Assembly (NCBI GenBank): GCA_005502445.1
Contig: SCPB01000004.1
Span: 42,595 to 106,594 of the forward strand
Direction of reading: 5' to 3'
From: Microbacteriaceae bacterium X2B
Lineage (GTDB): Bacteria > Actinomycetota > Actinomycetes > Actinomycetales > Microbacteriaceae
Length of the DNA: 64,000 nt
The translations under genes and the position numbers were made by a program. Positions 34,477 through 43,227 of the stretch are shown here, in pieces; position 1 is the first letter of the stretch, and each line of letters begins with the position of its first letter. Below the pieces are notes generated by a model, which was given only the letters and a program-made list of their open reading frames with translations, did no database searches and had not been told where the DNA came from.

Positions 34477-35715
34477 TCACCCGGCGAGGATGCCCCACTC
34501 GCGCAACGGGCGCAGCAGTCGCCAGGCGAGGTCAGGGCCCTCGATCTTGCCGCTCCAGCGCAGCGGAACCCGACGCTGCTCGTCGCCCAGTTGCACGACC
34601 AGAGTCGGATCGGCGGGCGGGGTGACGCCCGCTTCGAGCGCCGGCACCGGCACGAACGACTGGCTCGAGGCCTCCCCCCACGTGAGAACCCGCGTGTCGT
34701 CGGCGACGACTAGGCGCGCCTCGGCGCCCCACGGGGCGCGCCAGCGCGCGACGACCTCCCCCGCAGCGCCGACGGCGACGGCGCGGTAGTCGTCGACGAC
34801 GCTCGCGAGAAGCGTGCGGGCGTCGCGGGCGGCCTGGGCGTGCACGTCCGCGTCGAGCACGACCCCGACGATGTCGACCGTCTGGCCGTCGACCTCTCCG
34901 CGGCCGGAGAAGAGCAGGCAGGCGCCGGCCTCCTCCGTGGTGCCGGTCTTGAGCCCGGTGATCCCGTCGGCGCCGAGTGCCGTGTTGCGGTTCTCGAACG
35001 CACCGACTCCCGGTACGTCGATGCGCTGCAGCGCCGTGGAGTCGGCGACGACGGGGTGGGCGACGGCGAGGCGGGCGAGTTCGAGCAGCGCCCGCGGGGT
35101 GGCCGAACTCTGCGGCGAGAAGCCCGTGGCGTCGACGATCGTAAGTCCATCGAGCCCCGAGCGCGCGACCCACGCGCGCGCCGCGTCGACGTAGGCCTCG
35201 AGTGAGCCGAAGGCCCAGATGGCGAGTGTGTCGGCGTAGTTGTTGGCCGACCAGACCAGCATGAGGTCGATGATCTGCCGCTGCGACAACTGCAGCCCCT
35301 CATAGGCGGGCGCGAACGAGCCGTTGCGGGCGATGTACTGCTCATCGAGCGAGCCGGCCGCCACATCGAGAGTGATGGTCGGCCCCTGCTCGCCGAGGGC
35401 GAGCGGCGCCTTCTCGAGCACCACGAGCGCCGTCACGAGCTTCGTGATCGAGGCGATGGGTCGCGGCGTGTCGAGATCGACTCCCGCGTAGACGACGCCC
35501 GCCTCGGCGAGCGGGCCGACGGCGCTCGCCCCGTAGGGGGGCAGCTCGACGGTCTCGAGGGGCGTCGAGACGGATGCGCGTTCGACCGCCCGTCCCTCGA
35601 TCGCGGGCAGCGGCGCGAGCAGGGCGACGGTCGCATAGAGCCCGGTCGCTCCGACCAGCGTGCCTCCGACGAGCCGGGCCAGCAGGGCGGCGGGACGACG
35701 GGGCACGGCCCCCAT
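34477..35715 (-). CDS. D-alanyl-D-alanine carboxypeptidase (PBP, S11 type)
   Basis: 412-residue penicillin-binding peptidase trimming peptidoglycan stem peptides outside the membrane. Motifs are SITK (S89-K92), SAN (156-158) and KTG (256-258) in correct order and spacing. A single N-terminal membrane segment (LVGGTLVGATGLYATVALLAPL) anchors or exports it. The C-terminal 120 residues form an extra beta-rich domain. Start overlaps no neighbour; it is 42 bp downstream of the lacI-type gene on the same strand, and may be independently expressed. Confidence 0.9.
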   Translation of the reverse strand: MGAVPRRPAALLARLVGGTLVGATGLYATVALLAPLPAIEGRAVERASVSTPLETVELPPYGASAVGPLAEAGVVYAGVDLDTPRPIASITKLVTALVVLEKAPLALGEQGPTITLDVAAGSLDEQYIARNGSFAPAYEGLQLSQRQIIDLMLVWSANNYADTLAIWAFGSLEAYVDAARAWVARSGLDGLTIVDATGFSPQSSATPRALLELARLAVAHPVVADSTALQRIDVPGVGAFENRNTALGADGITGLKTGTTEEAGACLLFSGRGEVDGQTVDIVGVVLDADVHAQAARDARTLLASVVDDYRAVAVGAAGEVVARWRAPWGAEARLVVADDTRVLTWGEASSQSFVPVPALEAGVTPPADPTLVVQLGDEQRRVPLRWSGKIEGPDLAWRLLRPLREWGILAG

Positions 35716-35757
35716 TCTACGAAGGCCTGCACGGCGGTCTGGTCGCGAGTGCCCGGA

Positions 35758-36783
35758 TCACGCCGAATCGCGCCACACGACCTCGGTATCGAGCATGACG
35801 CCTTCACTGCCGCTCGCGCCGCCCGTGGTGATCTGTTCGAGCACGAGCGTGGCGGCCCGTGCACCGAGCAGGGCGGCGGGCTGCCGCACTGTCGACAGCG
35901 CCGGCAGGCTGCGCAGCGCCCACGCCGAGTCGTCGAAGCCGACGACGCCGACGTCCTCGGGAACGCGCCGGCCCCGGGCGCGAAGCACCTCGATGGCGCC
36001 GACGGCGACGGCGTCCGATGCTGCGAAGAGGCCGTCGAGCGCCGGCTCGAGGTCCAGCAGCTCGGCCATGCCGGCGACGCCGGCGTCGAAGGTGTAGAAC
36101 GGCTGTCGCGAGACGAGCGCGGGCACGAAGGCGTCGCCCAGCGCCTCCTGGAAGCCCGCGAGCCGGTCGCGACCCGAGTCGCGATCGAGACCGGCGGCGA
36201 TCATTCCGATGCGGTCGCGCCCGGTCGCGGCGAGCCGCTCGGTGATCTGGCGAGCCGCTCCGCGGTTGTCGATTCCGACCCAGGGCAGGCGAGGCTGGTT
36301 GTCCGGCCGCCCGATCATGACGGCGGGCAGGTGAAGGTTGGCGATCGCCTGCGAGATGGGGTCGCCCTCCCGGGCTGAAACGATGATGGCGCCGTCGACG
36401 AAGCCGCCGCCCAGGTAGCCGCTGACGCGCTCGGAGTCGCGGTCGGTCTCGATGACGAGCGTCACGAGCTGGTAGTCGGCGGCCGAGAGCGCCCCGTTCG
36501 TGCCGAGCAGGATGTTGCCGATGTTGGGGTCGTCGACGAAGACCGAGTTGGGCTCGTGCACGATGAGCGCGATGGCGCCCGAGGACTGCCGCGCGAGGTT
36601 GCGCGCGGCCGTGTTGCGCACGTAGCCGACCTTCTGGATGGCCTGCTCGATCGCGGCGCGCGCGGCCTCCGAGACGTAGGGCTCGCCGTTGAGCACGCGC
36701 GAGACGGTGCCGCGCGAGACGCCGGCCTCGGCCGCGACGTCGAAGATCGTGGCGCGCTTGGGGCGCGTGCGAGGGGCGGTCAC
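35758..36783 (-). CDS. LacI-family transcriptional regulator of the GH42/ABC locus
   Basis: 341-residue repressor: HTH TIFDVAAEAGVSRGTVSRVLNG and hinge helix RNTAARNLARQ, then a periplasmic-binding-protein-like sugar domain ending VGFDDSAWALRSLPALSTVRQP. Start is the GTG at 36783, 13 residues before the HTH. It is divergent from the beta-galactosidase operon, and the intergenic region holds an 18-bp perfect palindrome overlapping the operon promoter, so it very probably represses that operon and responds to a galactoside or derived sugar. Ligand is inferred from context only. Confidence 0.92.
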   Translation of the reverse strand: MTAPRTRPKRATIFDVAAEAGVSRGTVSRVLNGEPYVSEAARAAIEQAIQKVGYVRNTAARNLARQSSGAIALIVHEPNSVFVDDPNIGNILLGTNGALSAADYQLVTLVIETDRDSERVSGYLGGGFVDGAIIVSAREGDPISQAIANLHLPAVMIGRPDNQPRLPWVGIDNRGAARQITERLAATGRDRIGMIAAGLDRDSGRDRLAGFQEALGDAFVPALVSRQPFYTFDAGVAGMAELLDLEPALDGLFAASDAVAVGAIEVLRARGRRVPEDVGVVGFDDSAWALRSLPALSTVRQPAALLGARAATLVLEQITTGGASGSEGVMLDTEVVWRDSA

Positions 36784-36830
36784 GCTCGCCAGTGTAACCG
36801 CGGGCGACACGCCGCGATCGGCGTCGCGTG

Positions 36831-36858
36831 TTGACACCGCTCGCGCGCCGTGTCTAAT
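36831..36858 (+). promoter_or_regulatory. Sigma70-type promoter of the beta-galactosidase operon
   Basis: TTGACA at 36831-36836 and TCTAAT at 36853-36858 with a 16-bp spacer. The perfect LacI-type palindrome starts at the last base of the -10, so repressor would cover the transcription start. Confidence 0.8.
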
Positions 36859-36875
36859 CTGTGAGCGCTCACAGA
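36858..36875 (+). promoter_or_regulatory. LacI-type operator O1
   Basis: TCTGTGAGCGCTCACAGA is an 18-bp perfect palindrome with the central CG typical of LacI-family operators. It overlaps the -10 end and start site of the divergent operon promoter. Confidence 0.88.
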
Positions 36876-36905
36876 AACCATCCCGAGCGAGCCGCGCAGT
36901 CGAAT

Positions 36906-36921
36906 CTGTGCACGCTCCCAG
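36906..36921 (+). promoter_or_regulatory. Second, imperfect LacI-type operator O2
   Basis: CTGTGCACGCTCCCAG matches the core of O1 (CTGTGAGCGCTCACAG) at 13 of 16 positions, 47 bp downstream, inside the leader before the beta-galactosidase start. It may be an auxiliary site for cooperative or looped repression. Confidence 0.55.
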
Positions 36922-36976
36922 GGCGGGGTCGCGAGCAACGACGATGTTGACCGACGACTGGATGCAAGGACGGTTC

Positions 36977-39022
36977 GTGAGCCTCACCCCCGCTCTCCCC
37001 CGCTCGAGCGCCGCGCCCCTCGTGCCCGGCTGGCCGACGCGGTCGATCGTGCTCGGGTGCGACTACAACCCCGAGCAGTGGAGCCCCGAGGTCTGGGCCG
37101 ACGACACCGCCCGCATGCGTGAGCTCGGCATCGACCTCGTCGCGATCAACATCTTCGGCTGGGCGCACCTCGAATCCGAGCCCGGCGTCTACGACTTCGC
37201 CGCGCTCGACACCGTCATCGGCCTGCTCCATGAGGCCGGCATCCGTCTCAATCTCGGTACCGGCACCGCCTCGCCCCCACCGTGGCTCTCGCGCCTGCAC
37301 CCCGAGATCCTGCCCCAGAGCGCCGAGGGCGTCACCGCTTGGCCGGGCGGCCGACAGGCCTGGTGCCCGAGCTCGCCCGTCTACCGTGAGCGCTCGCTCG
37401 CCCTCGTCGAGCAGGTCGCCGCCCGCTACGGCCGGCACGAGGCGCTCGCGCTCTGGCACGTCTCCAACGAGCTCGGCTGCCACAACGCGCACTGCTACTG
37501 CGACACCTCTGCCGAGGCCTTCCGCACGTGGCTCGAAGCGCGCTACGGGTCGATCGAGGCCCTCAACGCCAGCTGGGGCACCGCATTCTGGAGCCAGCGC
37601 TGCCGCGACTGGGCCGACATCCTGCCCCCGCGCACGACGCTCTCGGCGGGTAATCCCGCGCAGCGGCTCGACTTCCGGCGCTTCTCCTCCGACGCGCAGC
37701 TGGAGCAGTACCGCGCCGAGGCGGCCGTCATCCGCCGCCACTCGACCGCCCCGATCACGACGAACTTCATGGTCACCGCGCACATCCAGGCCCTCGACTA
37801 CTTCGACTGGGCCGACGACATGGATCTCATCGCGAACGACCACTACCTCGACCACCGCCTCACCGACCCGATCGCTGAGCTCGCCTTCAGCGCCGACCTG
37901 ACCCGCGGCATCGCCGCGGGCGATCCGTGGATGCTCATGGAGACCTCGACGAGCGCCGTCAGCTGGCAACCCGTCAACCACGCCAAGGGCGAGGGCGAGC
38001 TCGAGCGCACGGTGATCGGCCACGTCGCCCGCGGCGCCGACTCGATCTGCTTCTTCCAGTGGCGCGCCTCGCAGCGCGGCGCCGAGAAGTTCCACTCCGC
38101 CCTGCTGCCCCACGCCGGCGCGACCGGCCCGGCCTGGCAGCGCAGCGTCGAGCTCTCGGCCCTGCTCGACCGGCTCGAGCCCGTCGTCGGCACGCGGGTC
38201 GTGGCCCGCGCCGCCCTGGTCTTCTCGTGGGAATCGTGGTGGGCCACGGGTGCCGACACGCACCCGAGCGGCCTGCTGCGCTACCTCGACGAAGCCCACC
38301 GCTACCACCGCGCGCTGCGCCGCCACGGCGTCACCGTCGACATGGTGCGCCCCGGCGACGACCTGACCGGGTACGACCTCGTGATCGTGCCGACCCTCTA
38401 CGCGGTCTCGGATGTCGCCGCAGCCATCATCCGCGACGCCGTCAGCACCGGCGCGGTCGCCCTGATCACCCCGTTCAGCGGCATCGCGGACGACTCCGAC
38501 GCCATCCGCCTGGGCGGGTACCCGGGAGCCTTCCGCGACCTGCTCGGCCTCGTCGTCGACGAGTTCCGCCCGCTCGCCGAGCGCGCGACCGTGTCGCTCG
38601 AGAGCGGCGCGACGGCGAGCATCTGGACCGAGGCGATGAGCACCTCGAGCGCCGAGGTGCTCGACCGCTTCGTCGACGGCCCGGCCGCCGGCCTGCCGGC
38701 CCTCACGCGCGCCGCCGTCGGCGCGGGCGCCGCGTACTACGTGGGCACGGTGCTCGACGACCTCGGGCTCGACGCGCTCATCGGCCGCCTGTGCGGCGAG
38801 GCGGGCATCCCGACCCGGTCGCTCGGCGATGGGGTGGACCTCGTCGTGCGCCGCGGCGACGACCGCGAGATCGTCTTCGTCATCAATCACCGCGACGAGG
38901 CCGTGACGCTGCCCCTCACGGGGCGCGATCTCGTCACGGGCGCCCTGCTCGACGGGCCCGCTGAGATCCCCGCCGGCGCCGTGCGCGCCGTGCTGAGCGA
39001 AAGGAGCGATCGTGGCGCGTGA
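36977..39022 (+). CDS. Beta-galactosidase, glycoside hydrolase family 42
   Basis: 681-residue cytoplasmic GH42 enzyme hydrolysing beta-galactosides. Acid/base E165 lies in HVSNELGCHN and nucleophile E322 in WMLMETSTSAVSWQP. Cysteines C130, C168, C173 and C175 form the zinc cluster typical of GH42. A trimerisation-like domain and a small beta domain follow. Start is the GTG at 36977, preceded by AAGGA at a six-base spacing; earlier in-frame ATGs at 36944 and 36962 lack a comparable site. No signal peptide, so substrate must be imported, consistent with the ABC permeases encoded next. First gene of the LacI-controlled operon. Confidence 0.93.
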   Translation: MSLTPALPRSSAAPLVPGWPTRSIVLGCDYNPEQWSPEVWADDTARMRELGIDLVAINIFGWAHLESEPGVYDFAALDTVIGLLHEAGIRLNLGTGTASPPPWLSRLHPEILPQSAEGVTAWPGGRQAWCPSSPVYRERSLALVEQVAARYGRHEALALWHVSNELGCHNAHCYCDTSAEAFRTWLEARYGSIEALNASWGTAFWSQRCRDWADILPPRTTLSAGNPAQRLDFRRFSSDAQLEQYRAEAAVIRRHSTAPITTNFMVTAHIQALDYFDWADDMDLIANDHYLDHRLTDPIAELAFSADLTRGIAAGDPWMLMETSTSAVSWQPVNHAKGEGELERTVIGHVARGADSICFFQWRASQRGAEKFHSALLPHAGATGPAWQRSVELSALLDRLEPVVGTRVVARAALVFSWESWWATGADTHPSGLLRYLDEAHRYHRALRRHGVTVDMVRPGDDLTGYDLVIVPTLYAVSDVAAAIIRDAVSTGAVALITPFSGIADDSDAIRLGGYPGAFRDLLGLVVDEFRPLAERATVSLESGATASIWTEAMSTSSAEVLDRFVDGPAAGLPALTRAAVGAGAAYYVGTVLDDLGLDALIGRLCGEAGIPTRSLGDGVDLVVRRGDDREIVFVINHRDEAVTLPLTGRDLVTGALLDGPAEIPAGAVRAVLSERSDRGA

Positions 39023-39908
39023 CACTGCCGGCCGACCGTCGCGAGCGGTGCGCCATCGCGCCGCCCTCGCCGTCTTCCTCGTTCCCTTCGGGGCGCTGTT
39101 CACCCTGTTCTACGTCATCCCGATCGGGTACGCGGTCTACCAGTCGCTGCTCACCGTCGAGCGCGAGGGCACCTTCGGCCCGGCCGTCCAGGTCTTCGGC
39201 GGGCTGACGCAGTACATCGCGGTCTTCCAGAACGAGCTGTTCTGGAACTCGATCGGCCGTGTGCTGCTCTTCGGCGTCGTGCAGGTGCCGATCATGCTCG
39301 GGCTCGCGCTCATCCTGGCCCTGCTGCTCGATTCGCCGCTCGTGCGAGGCTCGAGGTTCTTCCGGCTCGCGTTCTTCGCGCCGTACGCGGTGCCGAGCGT
39401 GATCGCCGCGATCATGTGGGGCTTCCTCTACTCGCCCAACCTCTCGCCGTTCACGGGCGTGACGCAGGCGGTCGACTTCCTGTCGGCGGATGCGGTGCTC
39501 TGGTCGATCGCGAACGTCGTCACGTGGGTCTACGTCGGCTACAACATGCTCATCATCTACTCGGCGCTCCTCGCGATCCCGCAAGAGCTGTACGAAGCCG
39601 CACGCCTCGACGGCGCCGGTCAGCTCCGCATCGCGCTCTCGATCAAGATCCCGCTCGTCGTGCCGGCGCTCGTGCTCACGGGCATCTTCTCGATCATCGG
39701 CACGCTGCAGCTGCTCGCCGAGCCCCAGGTCTTCCAGAGCTTCACCTCGGCCGTCACGAGCACCTTCACGCCGAACCTCACGATCTACTCGACGGCCTCG
39801 GTGCCGAACATCTCGCTCGCCGCCGCGATGTCGGTCGTCCTCGCGCTCGCCACCTTCGTGCTCTCGTTCACCGTGCTCAAGCTCACCCAGCGGAGGACCG
39901 CGCGATGA
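39012..39908 (+). CDS. Carbohydrate ABC transporter permease, MalF/LacF type
   Basis: 298 residues, six membrane helices and the cytoplasmic EAA loop ELYEAARLDGAGQLRIALSIKIP that contacts the ATPase. CUT1-type sugar importer subunit. The GTG start lies inside the end of the beta-galactosidase gene (11-bp overlap) and has AAGGAG six bases upstream. It overlaps the second permease by ATGA. Confidence 0.93.
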   Translation: MARDTAGRPSRAVRHRAALAVFLVPFGALFTLFYVIPIGYAVYQSLLTVEREGTFGPAVQVFGGLTQYIAVFQNELFWNSIGRVLLFGVVQVPIMLGLALILALLLDSPLVRGSRFFRLAFFAPYAVPSVIAAIMWGFLYSPNLSPFTGVTQAVDFLSADAVLWSIANVVTWVYVGYNMLIIYSALLAIPQELYEAARLDGAGQLRIALSIKIPLVVPALVLTGIFSIIGTLQLLAEPQVFQSFTSAVTSTFTPNLTIYSTASVPNISLAAAMSVVLALATFVLSFTVLKLTQRRTAR

Positions 39909-40813
39909 CCGCCACGACCGCGTCCCGCGCATCCCGCACCGCTCGTCGGCCCGCGCCCGCCCGCAACGGCGGCATCCGCGAATCGGCCGTCTCGCGCACG
40001 ATCGCCATGGCCGTCATGGTCGTCGCGACCCTGTACTTCCTCACCCCGATCTGGTGGCTCCTCGTCGCCTCGACGAAGACCCGCGCCGACTTCACGACCA
40101 CGGCGCCACTGTGGTTCGCCGACTTCGCCCTGTTCGACAACCTCGCCGCGCTCTTCGACTACCGCAACGCGGTCTTCCTGCGCTGGCTCGCCAACTCGGC
40201 GCTCTACGCCGGCGTCGGCGCGCTCTTCGCGACGCTCATCGCGGCGATGGCCGGGTATGCGATCGCCAAGTACAGCTTCCGCGGCCGCGAGACGCTCTTC
40301 AACGTCATCCTCGGCGGGGTGCTCGTCCCCGCCACGGCCCTCGCGCTGCCGCTGTTCCTGCTGTTCAGCCAGATCGGCGCGACGAACACGATCTGGGCGG
40401 TCTTCCTGCCGAGCCTCGTGAGCCCGTTCGGCGTCTACCTCTCGCGCATCTACGCCGCGGCGAGCGTGCCCGACGAGATCATCGAGGCGGCCCGCATCGA
40501 CGGCGCCGGTGAGGTGCGCACGTTCTTCACCGTCGCCACGCGCATGATGGCGCCCGCCCTCGTGACGATCTTCCTGTTCCAGTTCGTCGCGATCTGGAAC
40601 AACTTCTTCCTGCCGCTCATCATGCTCCGCGACGAGTCGCTGTTCCCGGTGACCCTGGGCCTCTACGTCTGGAACACGCAGGTGAGCCAGATCCCCGACA
40701 TCCGCGCGCTCGTCATCATCGGGTCGCTGCTGTCGATCATCCCGCTCATCATCACCTTCCTCGGGCTGCAGCGCTTCTGGCAGTCCGGCCTCGCCAGCGG
40801 CGGCCTCAAGTAG
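39905..40813 (+). CDS. Carbohydrate ABC transporter permease, MalG/LacG type
   Basis: 302 residues; Thr/Ala/Arg-rich N-terminus, then six membrane helices and the EAA loop EIIEAARIDGAGEVRTFFTVATRMM. Second inner-membrane subunit of the CUT1 importer, translationally coupled to the first. No ATPase gene follows, so a shared ATPase (MsiK-like) encoded elsewhere is probably used. Confidence 0.93.
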   Translation: MTATTASRASRTARRPAPARNGGIRESAVSRTIAMAVMVVATLYFLTPIWWLLVASTKTRADFTTTAPLWFADFALFDNLAALFDYRNAVFLRWLANSALYAGVGALFATLIAAMAGYAIAKYSFRGRETLFNVILGGVLVPATALALPLFLLFSQIGATNTIWAVFLPSLVSPFGVYLSRIYAAASVPDEIIEAARIDGAGEVRTFFTVATRMMAPALVTIFLFQFVAIWNNFFLPLIMLRDESLFPVTLGLYVWNTQVSQIPDIRALVIIGSLLSIIPLIITFLGLQRFWQSGLASGGLK

Positions 40814-40830
40814 GCCGACGCCCCTCGACT

Positions 40831-40848
40831 CCCGGTCCCCCGACCGGG
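40831..40848 (+). other. Intra-operon hairpin before the binding-protein gene
   Basis: CCCGGTC pairs perfectly with GACCGGG around a four-base CCCC loop, in the 86-bp gap between the second permease and the binding protein. Such hairpins often set relative expression of binding protein and membrane subunits; here this is inference. Confidence 0.55.
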
Positions 40849-40899
40849 CGCACCACCCGCACCGCCTGCTTCACCACCACCAAGAGAAAGGAACATCGC

Positions 40900-42231
40900 A
40901 TGGCGATCTCTTCCGTCGCACGCGTCGGGGCCATGGCGGCCCTCACGGCGCTTGCGCTGACTGCCTGCTCCACCGGCGGCACCGACGCCCCCGGCGCATC
41001 GGGCGGCGACTGCGCCCCCTCCGACGGCCCCGTCACCCTCACCTTCACGAGCTGGCTCCCCGGCGTCGAGGAGGCCGTGGCGATCTGGAACGAGGAGAAC
41101 CCCGACATCCAGGTCGAGGTGCAGACCGGCCCGAACGGCAACGGCGGCACCTACCAGAACTTCTTCAACCAGCTCGAGGCCGGCAACGCCCCCGACCTCG
41201 GCCAGATCGAGTTCGACGCGATGCCCAACTTCCGGGTGCAGGACGGCCTCGAGAACATCGCGGCCTGCGAGGGCATCCTCGAGGCCGAGAGCCAGTTCGT
41301 CGACTGGACCTGGAGCCAGGTCACCTTCGGCGAGGAGGACGCGGTCTACGCGATCCCGCAGGACACCGGCCCCATGGCCATGTTCTACCGCGCCGACCTG
41401 TTCGAGGCGGCCGGCATCGCCGTGCCCACCACGTGGGAGGAGTACGAGGCGGCCGCCCGGCAGATCCGTGAGGAGGGAGGCTACATCAACAACTTCTCGC
41501 AGAGCGACATCAACGCGTTCGCGGGCCTCGTGTGGCAGGCCGGCGGCGAGTGGTTCTCGAACGACGCCGACGGCTGGACCGTCGATATGACCGTCGGCGA
41601 GAGCGCGCAGGTCGCCGAATACTGGCAGCGCATGATCGAGGACGACCTCGTCGCGAAGTACCCGCCGTGGACGGACGAGTGGAACGCCGCCTACAACTCC
41701 GGCGAGCTGTGGACGTGGGTCTCGGCTGTCTGGGGCGCCAACACGATCGCGAGCGGCGCGCCTGACACCGCCGGCAACTGGGCCGTCGCCCCGATGCCGC
41801 AGTGGGAGGCCGGCGCGAGCGCCGCGGGCAACTGGGGCGGCTCGACCACCGCGGTGCTGAAGGGCTCGGACCACCCGTACGAGGCCGCGCAGTTCGCGCT
41901 GTGGCTCAACACGGATGCCGACGCGCTGACGGCGATGAACCGCACCGCGAACATCTACCCCGCGACGATCGAGGGCGCCGACCTGCCCGTGTTCGACGAG
42001 GGCGTGGAGTTCTACGGCGGTCAGAAGATCTACGAGGTCTTCGCCGAGGCCGGCGACAACGTCGACCCCGACTTCACCTGGGGCCCGACGATGACGCAGG
42101 TCTACAACGACGTCGCCGACGGGTTCTCCGGTGTCCTCGCGGGCAACGGTACGCTCCTGGATGCCCTGGCCGCCGGCCAGGAGTCCACGATCGCGGCCCT
42201 CGAGGCGGCGTCGATCCCCGTCAAGGAGTAG
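40900..42231 (+). CDS. Sugar-binding lipoprotein of the ABC importer
   Basis: 443-residue extracellular solute-binding protein (family 1). Signal peptide ends in lipobox LTAC with Cys23, followed by a Ser/Gly linker. Conserved blocks include VTLTFTSWLPGVEEAV, YQNFFNQLEAGNAPDLGQIEFD and GNWGGSTTAVLKGSDHPYEAA, typical of oligosaccharide binders. Ribosome-binding site AAAGGAA upstream of ATG. Unusually it is the last gene of the operon, after both permeases. Ligand likely a beta-galactoside or galacto-oligosaccharide, from operon context. Confidence 0.92.
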   Translation: MAISSVARVGAMAALTALALTACSTGGTDAPGASGGDCAPSDGPVTLTFTSWLPGVEEAVAIWNEENPDIQVEVQTGPNGNGGTYQNFFNQLEAGNAPDLGQIEFDAMPNFRVQDGLENIAACEGILEAESQFVDWTWSQVTFGEEDAVYAIPQDTGPMAMFYRADLFEAAGIAVPTTWEEYEAAARQIREEGGYINNFSQSDINAFAGLVWQAGGEWFSNDADGWTVDMTVGESAQVAEYWQRMIEDDLVAKYPPWTDEWNAAYNSGELWTWVSAVWGANTIASGAPDTAGNWAVAPMPQWEAGASAAGNWGGSTTAVLKGSDHPYEAAQFALWLNTDADALTAMNRTANIYPATIEGADLPVFDEGVEFYGGQKIYEVFAEAGDNVDPDFTWGPTMTQVYNDVADGFSGVLAGNGTLLDALAAGQESTIAALEAASIPVKE

Positions 42232-42250
42232 GCGGCAGACCGCTCCATGA

Positions 42251-42294
42251 CCGTGCCGCGGGTGTCAGCATCGTGCTCGACGCCCGCGGCACGG
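42251..42294. terminator. Bidirectional terminator hairpin
   Basis: CCGTGCCGCGGG (42251-42262) pairs perfectly over 12 bp with CCCGCGGCACGG (42283-42294), 20-nt loop. Lies between the convergent sugar operon and the RNA methyltransferase gene, so it can serve both strands. Confidence 0.75.
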
Positions 42295-42307
42295 CCTGTT
42301 CGCCCAC

Positions 42308-43108
42308 TCAAGGCTGCAGCGCGTACAGCGCGACGGCGCTCGCGGCGGCGACGTTGAGCGAGTCGACGCCGTGCGCCATGGGGATCGTCACGACGAGGTC
42401 GGCGGCGTCGAGCGCCGCGCGCGTCAGACCGTCGCCCTCGGCGCCGACGACGAGCGCCACGCGCTCCGGCGCCGTCGCGGCGAACTCACGCAGCGCGACC
42501 GCGTCAGCGGCGAGAGCGAGCGCCGCGATCGTGAACCCCGCCTCGTGCAGCAGCGGCACTGCGGCATCCCACTCCGGCAGTCGGGTCCACGGCACCTGCA
42601 GCACCGTGCCCATGCTCACGCGCACGCTTCGGCGGTAGAGCGGGTCAGCGCAGCGCGGCGTCACGAGCACGGCGTCGGCGCCGAGGCCCGCGACCGAGCG
42701 GAAGATCGCCCCGACGTTGGTGTGGTCGACGACGTCCTCGACGATCACGACACGGCGGGCCTCCCGCAGGACGAGGCGGGGGTCGAGCGGCGTCGGCCGG
42801 TGCATGCTTGCGAGCGCGCCGCGGTGCAGGTGGAACCCCGTGAGGGCCTCGAGCGACTCCGGCGCGCCGACGTACACGGGCACGTCGCGCCCGTCGAGCA
42901 GCACCTCGACGTCGGGCAGCCACCGCTCGCTCGTGAGCACCGAGCGCGGCTCGTGCCCGGCGCGCAGCGCGCGGCCGATGACCGTGAGCGATTCGGCGAG
43001 GTAGAGGCCGCCGGCCGGTTCGGTCACGCGGCGCAGAGCGACATCGGTCAGTCGCGCGTAGTCGGCGAGGTCCGGATGCTCGAGCGCCTCGATCCGCACG
43101 ACCCGCAT
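42308..43108 (-). CDS. TrmH/SpoU-family RNA 2'-O-methyltransferase
   Basis: 266-residue knotted SPOUT methyltransferase. Motif 1 EDVVDHTNVGAIFRSVAGLGADAVLV, motif 2 VALVVGAEGDGLT and motif 3 VTIPMAHGVDSLNVAAASAVALY are intact; an N-terminal substrate-binding domain precedes. Target (rRNA or tRNA ribose) cannot be assigned. The ATG at 43108 has GAGGG seven bases before it. Confidence 0.9.
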   Translation of the reverse strand: MRVVRIEALEHPDLADYARLTDVALRRVTEPAGGLYLAESLTVIGRALRAGHEPRSVLTSERWLPDVEVLLDGRDVPVYVGAPESLEALTGFHLHRGALASMHRPTPLDPRLVLREARRVVIVEDVVDHTNVGAIFRSVAGLGADAVLVTPRCADPLYRRSVRVSMGTVLQVPWTRLPEWDAAVPLLHEAGFTIAALALAADAVALREFAATAPERVALVVGAEGDGLTRAALDAADLVVTIPMAHGVDSLNVAAASAVALYALQP

Positions 43109-43227
43109 TCGACGCCCTCCCTCTCGATCGCGGCTCGCGCCCGGCCTCGCGCGGGTCGCACAGCCCCCGGAAACATATCGGAAACCCGACACCTTTACCC
43201 TGCGAGGGAACCCTTCAGGGAGGCATC

